Assembly: GCA_964395765.1 (NCBI GenBank)
Contig: CAYNCU010000244.1
Location: 1 to 5,858 of the forward strand
From: DATDPY01 sp964395765
GTDB taxonomy: Bacteria; Bacteroidota; Bacteroidia; Cytophagales; Cyclobacteriaceae
Direction of reading: 5' to 3'
Length of the DNA: 5,858 bases
Part shown: one piece after another, positions 5,414 to 5,858 of the stretch
How the letters are laid out: the number at the start of each line of letters is the position of its first letter
Numbering within the stretch: the stretch's first letter is position 1
Notes under the pieces: model-generated
What the model was told of the DNA's origin: nothing
What the model saw: only the letters and a program-made list of their open reading frames with translations
The model's database searches: none
Position numbers and translations under genes: made by a program

Positions 5414-5858
5414 ATGAGACAGTTAAAGATCAGCAAACAGATTACCAACAGGGAAAGCCAGTCCCTTGATAAGTACTTGCAGGAAATAGGCAAAGTCGAT
5501 CTGCTTACCCCCGATGAAGAAGTAATCCTGGCTAAGCGTATAAAGGACGGCGACCAGATGGCGCTGGAAAGACTAACGAAAGCCAACCTTCGCTTCGTTG
5601 TTTCGGTGGCCAAACAATACCAGAACCAGGGTTTGTCTCTTGGTGATCTGATCAACGAAGGAAATCTGGGACTAATAAAAGCCGCGCAAAGGTTTGACGA
5701 AACACGCGGCTTTAAATTTATATCCTATGCTGTATGGTGGATCCGCCAATCCATTTTGCAGGCCCTCGCCGAACAGTCCAGGATCGTACGACTTCCCCTC
5801 AACAGGGTAGGTTCGCTTAATAAAATATCCAAGACTTTTTCCGAGATGGAACAAAAAT
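5414..5858 (+). CDS. rpoD: Primary RNA polymerase sigma factor RpoD/SigA, 5' part
   Basis: This is the sigma-70 family housekeeping factor that directs RNA polymerase to promoters and melts them. The 148 codons present run off the right edge, and Bacteroidota homologues are about 287 residues, so roughly half is seen. Region 1.2 covers about residues 15-45 (SLDKYLQEIGKVDLLTPDEE). Region 2 runs about 47-120: NLRFVVSVAKQY (58-69) for core binding, LINEGNLGLIKAAQRFD (79-95), and region 2.3-2.4 FISYAVWWIRQSILQAL (102-118) for -10 melting and recognition. The start of region 3 follows (SRIVRLPLNRVGSLNKISK). Region 1.1 is absent, as usual for Bacteroidota primary sigma factors. This type reads the TAnnTTTG promoters seen in this window. 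The ATG at 5414 gives the standard MRQLKISKQITNRES start. It follows pnp by 128 bp with no evident intrinsic terminator, so co-transcription is possible. Confidence 0.97.
   Translation, partial: MRQLKISKQITNRESQSLDKYLQEIGKVDLLTPDEEVILAKRIKDGDQMALERLTKANLRFVVSVAKQYQNQGLSLGDLINEGNLGLIKAAQRFDETRGFKFISYAVWWIRQSILQALAEQSRIVRLPLNRVGSLNKISKTFSEMEQK

Overview
The window looks like a housekeeping stretch of a Bacteroidota chromosome (the class cannot be fixed from this sequence). Three things point there. The partial primary sigma factor starts with the short N-terminus typical of Bacteroidota RpoD/SigA (MRQLKISKQITNRESQSLDK) and has no region 1.1. Two promoters carry the Bacteroidota -7 box TAnnTTTG. 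None of the five genes has a convincing Shine-Dalgarno sequence, and their leaders are AT-rich. All identified genes are on the + strand, and their codon use looks even.

Layout. Positions 1-283 are AT-rich non-coding DNA with a 20-bp inverted repeat (64-83), an imperfect hairpin (110-137) and a plausible promoter (228-258). Positions 284-673 encode a small START-like (SRPBCC-fold) protein found in Bacteroidota. Positions 674-1010 are a 337-bp gene-free gap with a nested AGTAAA(T/A)C tandem repeat (705-793), a second heptamer micro-repeat (842-861), and a consensus -7 box (975-982) just before the next gene. Positions 1011-2708 encode a large LptF/LptG-family permease for lipopolysaccharide export. 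Positions 2786-3061 are rpsO, with its own near-perfect promoter and a strong intrinsic terminator. Positions 3141-5285 are pnp (PNPase). From 5414 to the right edge is the first half of rpoD/sigA.

How the genes work together. rpsO, pnp and rpoD form an information-processing block: ribosome assembly, RNA turnover and transcription initiation. The rpsO-pnp pairing is conserved very widely in bacteria. The permease belongs to envelope biogenesis, and the rpsO promoter just after its stop codon separates it from the block. No terminator is visible between pnp and rpoD, so read-through there is possible.

I found no new defence, mobile or biosynthetic system. The most unusual signals are in the non-coding DNA: the two-level tandem repeat with an inverted single copy on the far side of the START-like gene, the dyad at 64-83, and a dyad in the rpoD leader. 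In the coding DNA, the notable point is a large charged insert in the periplasmic part of the permease.
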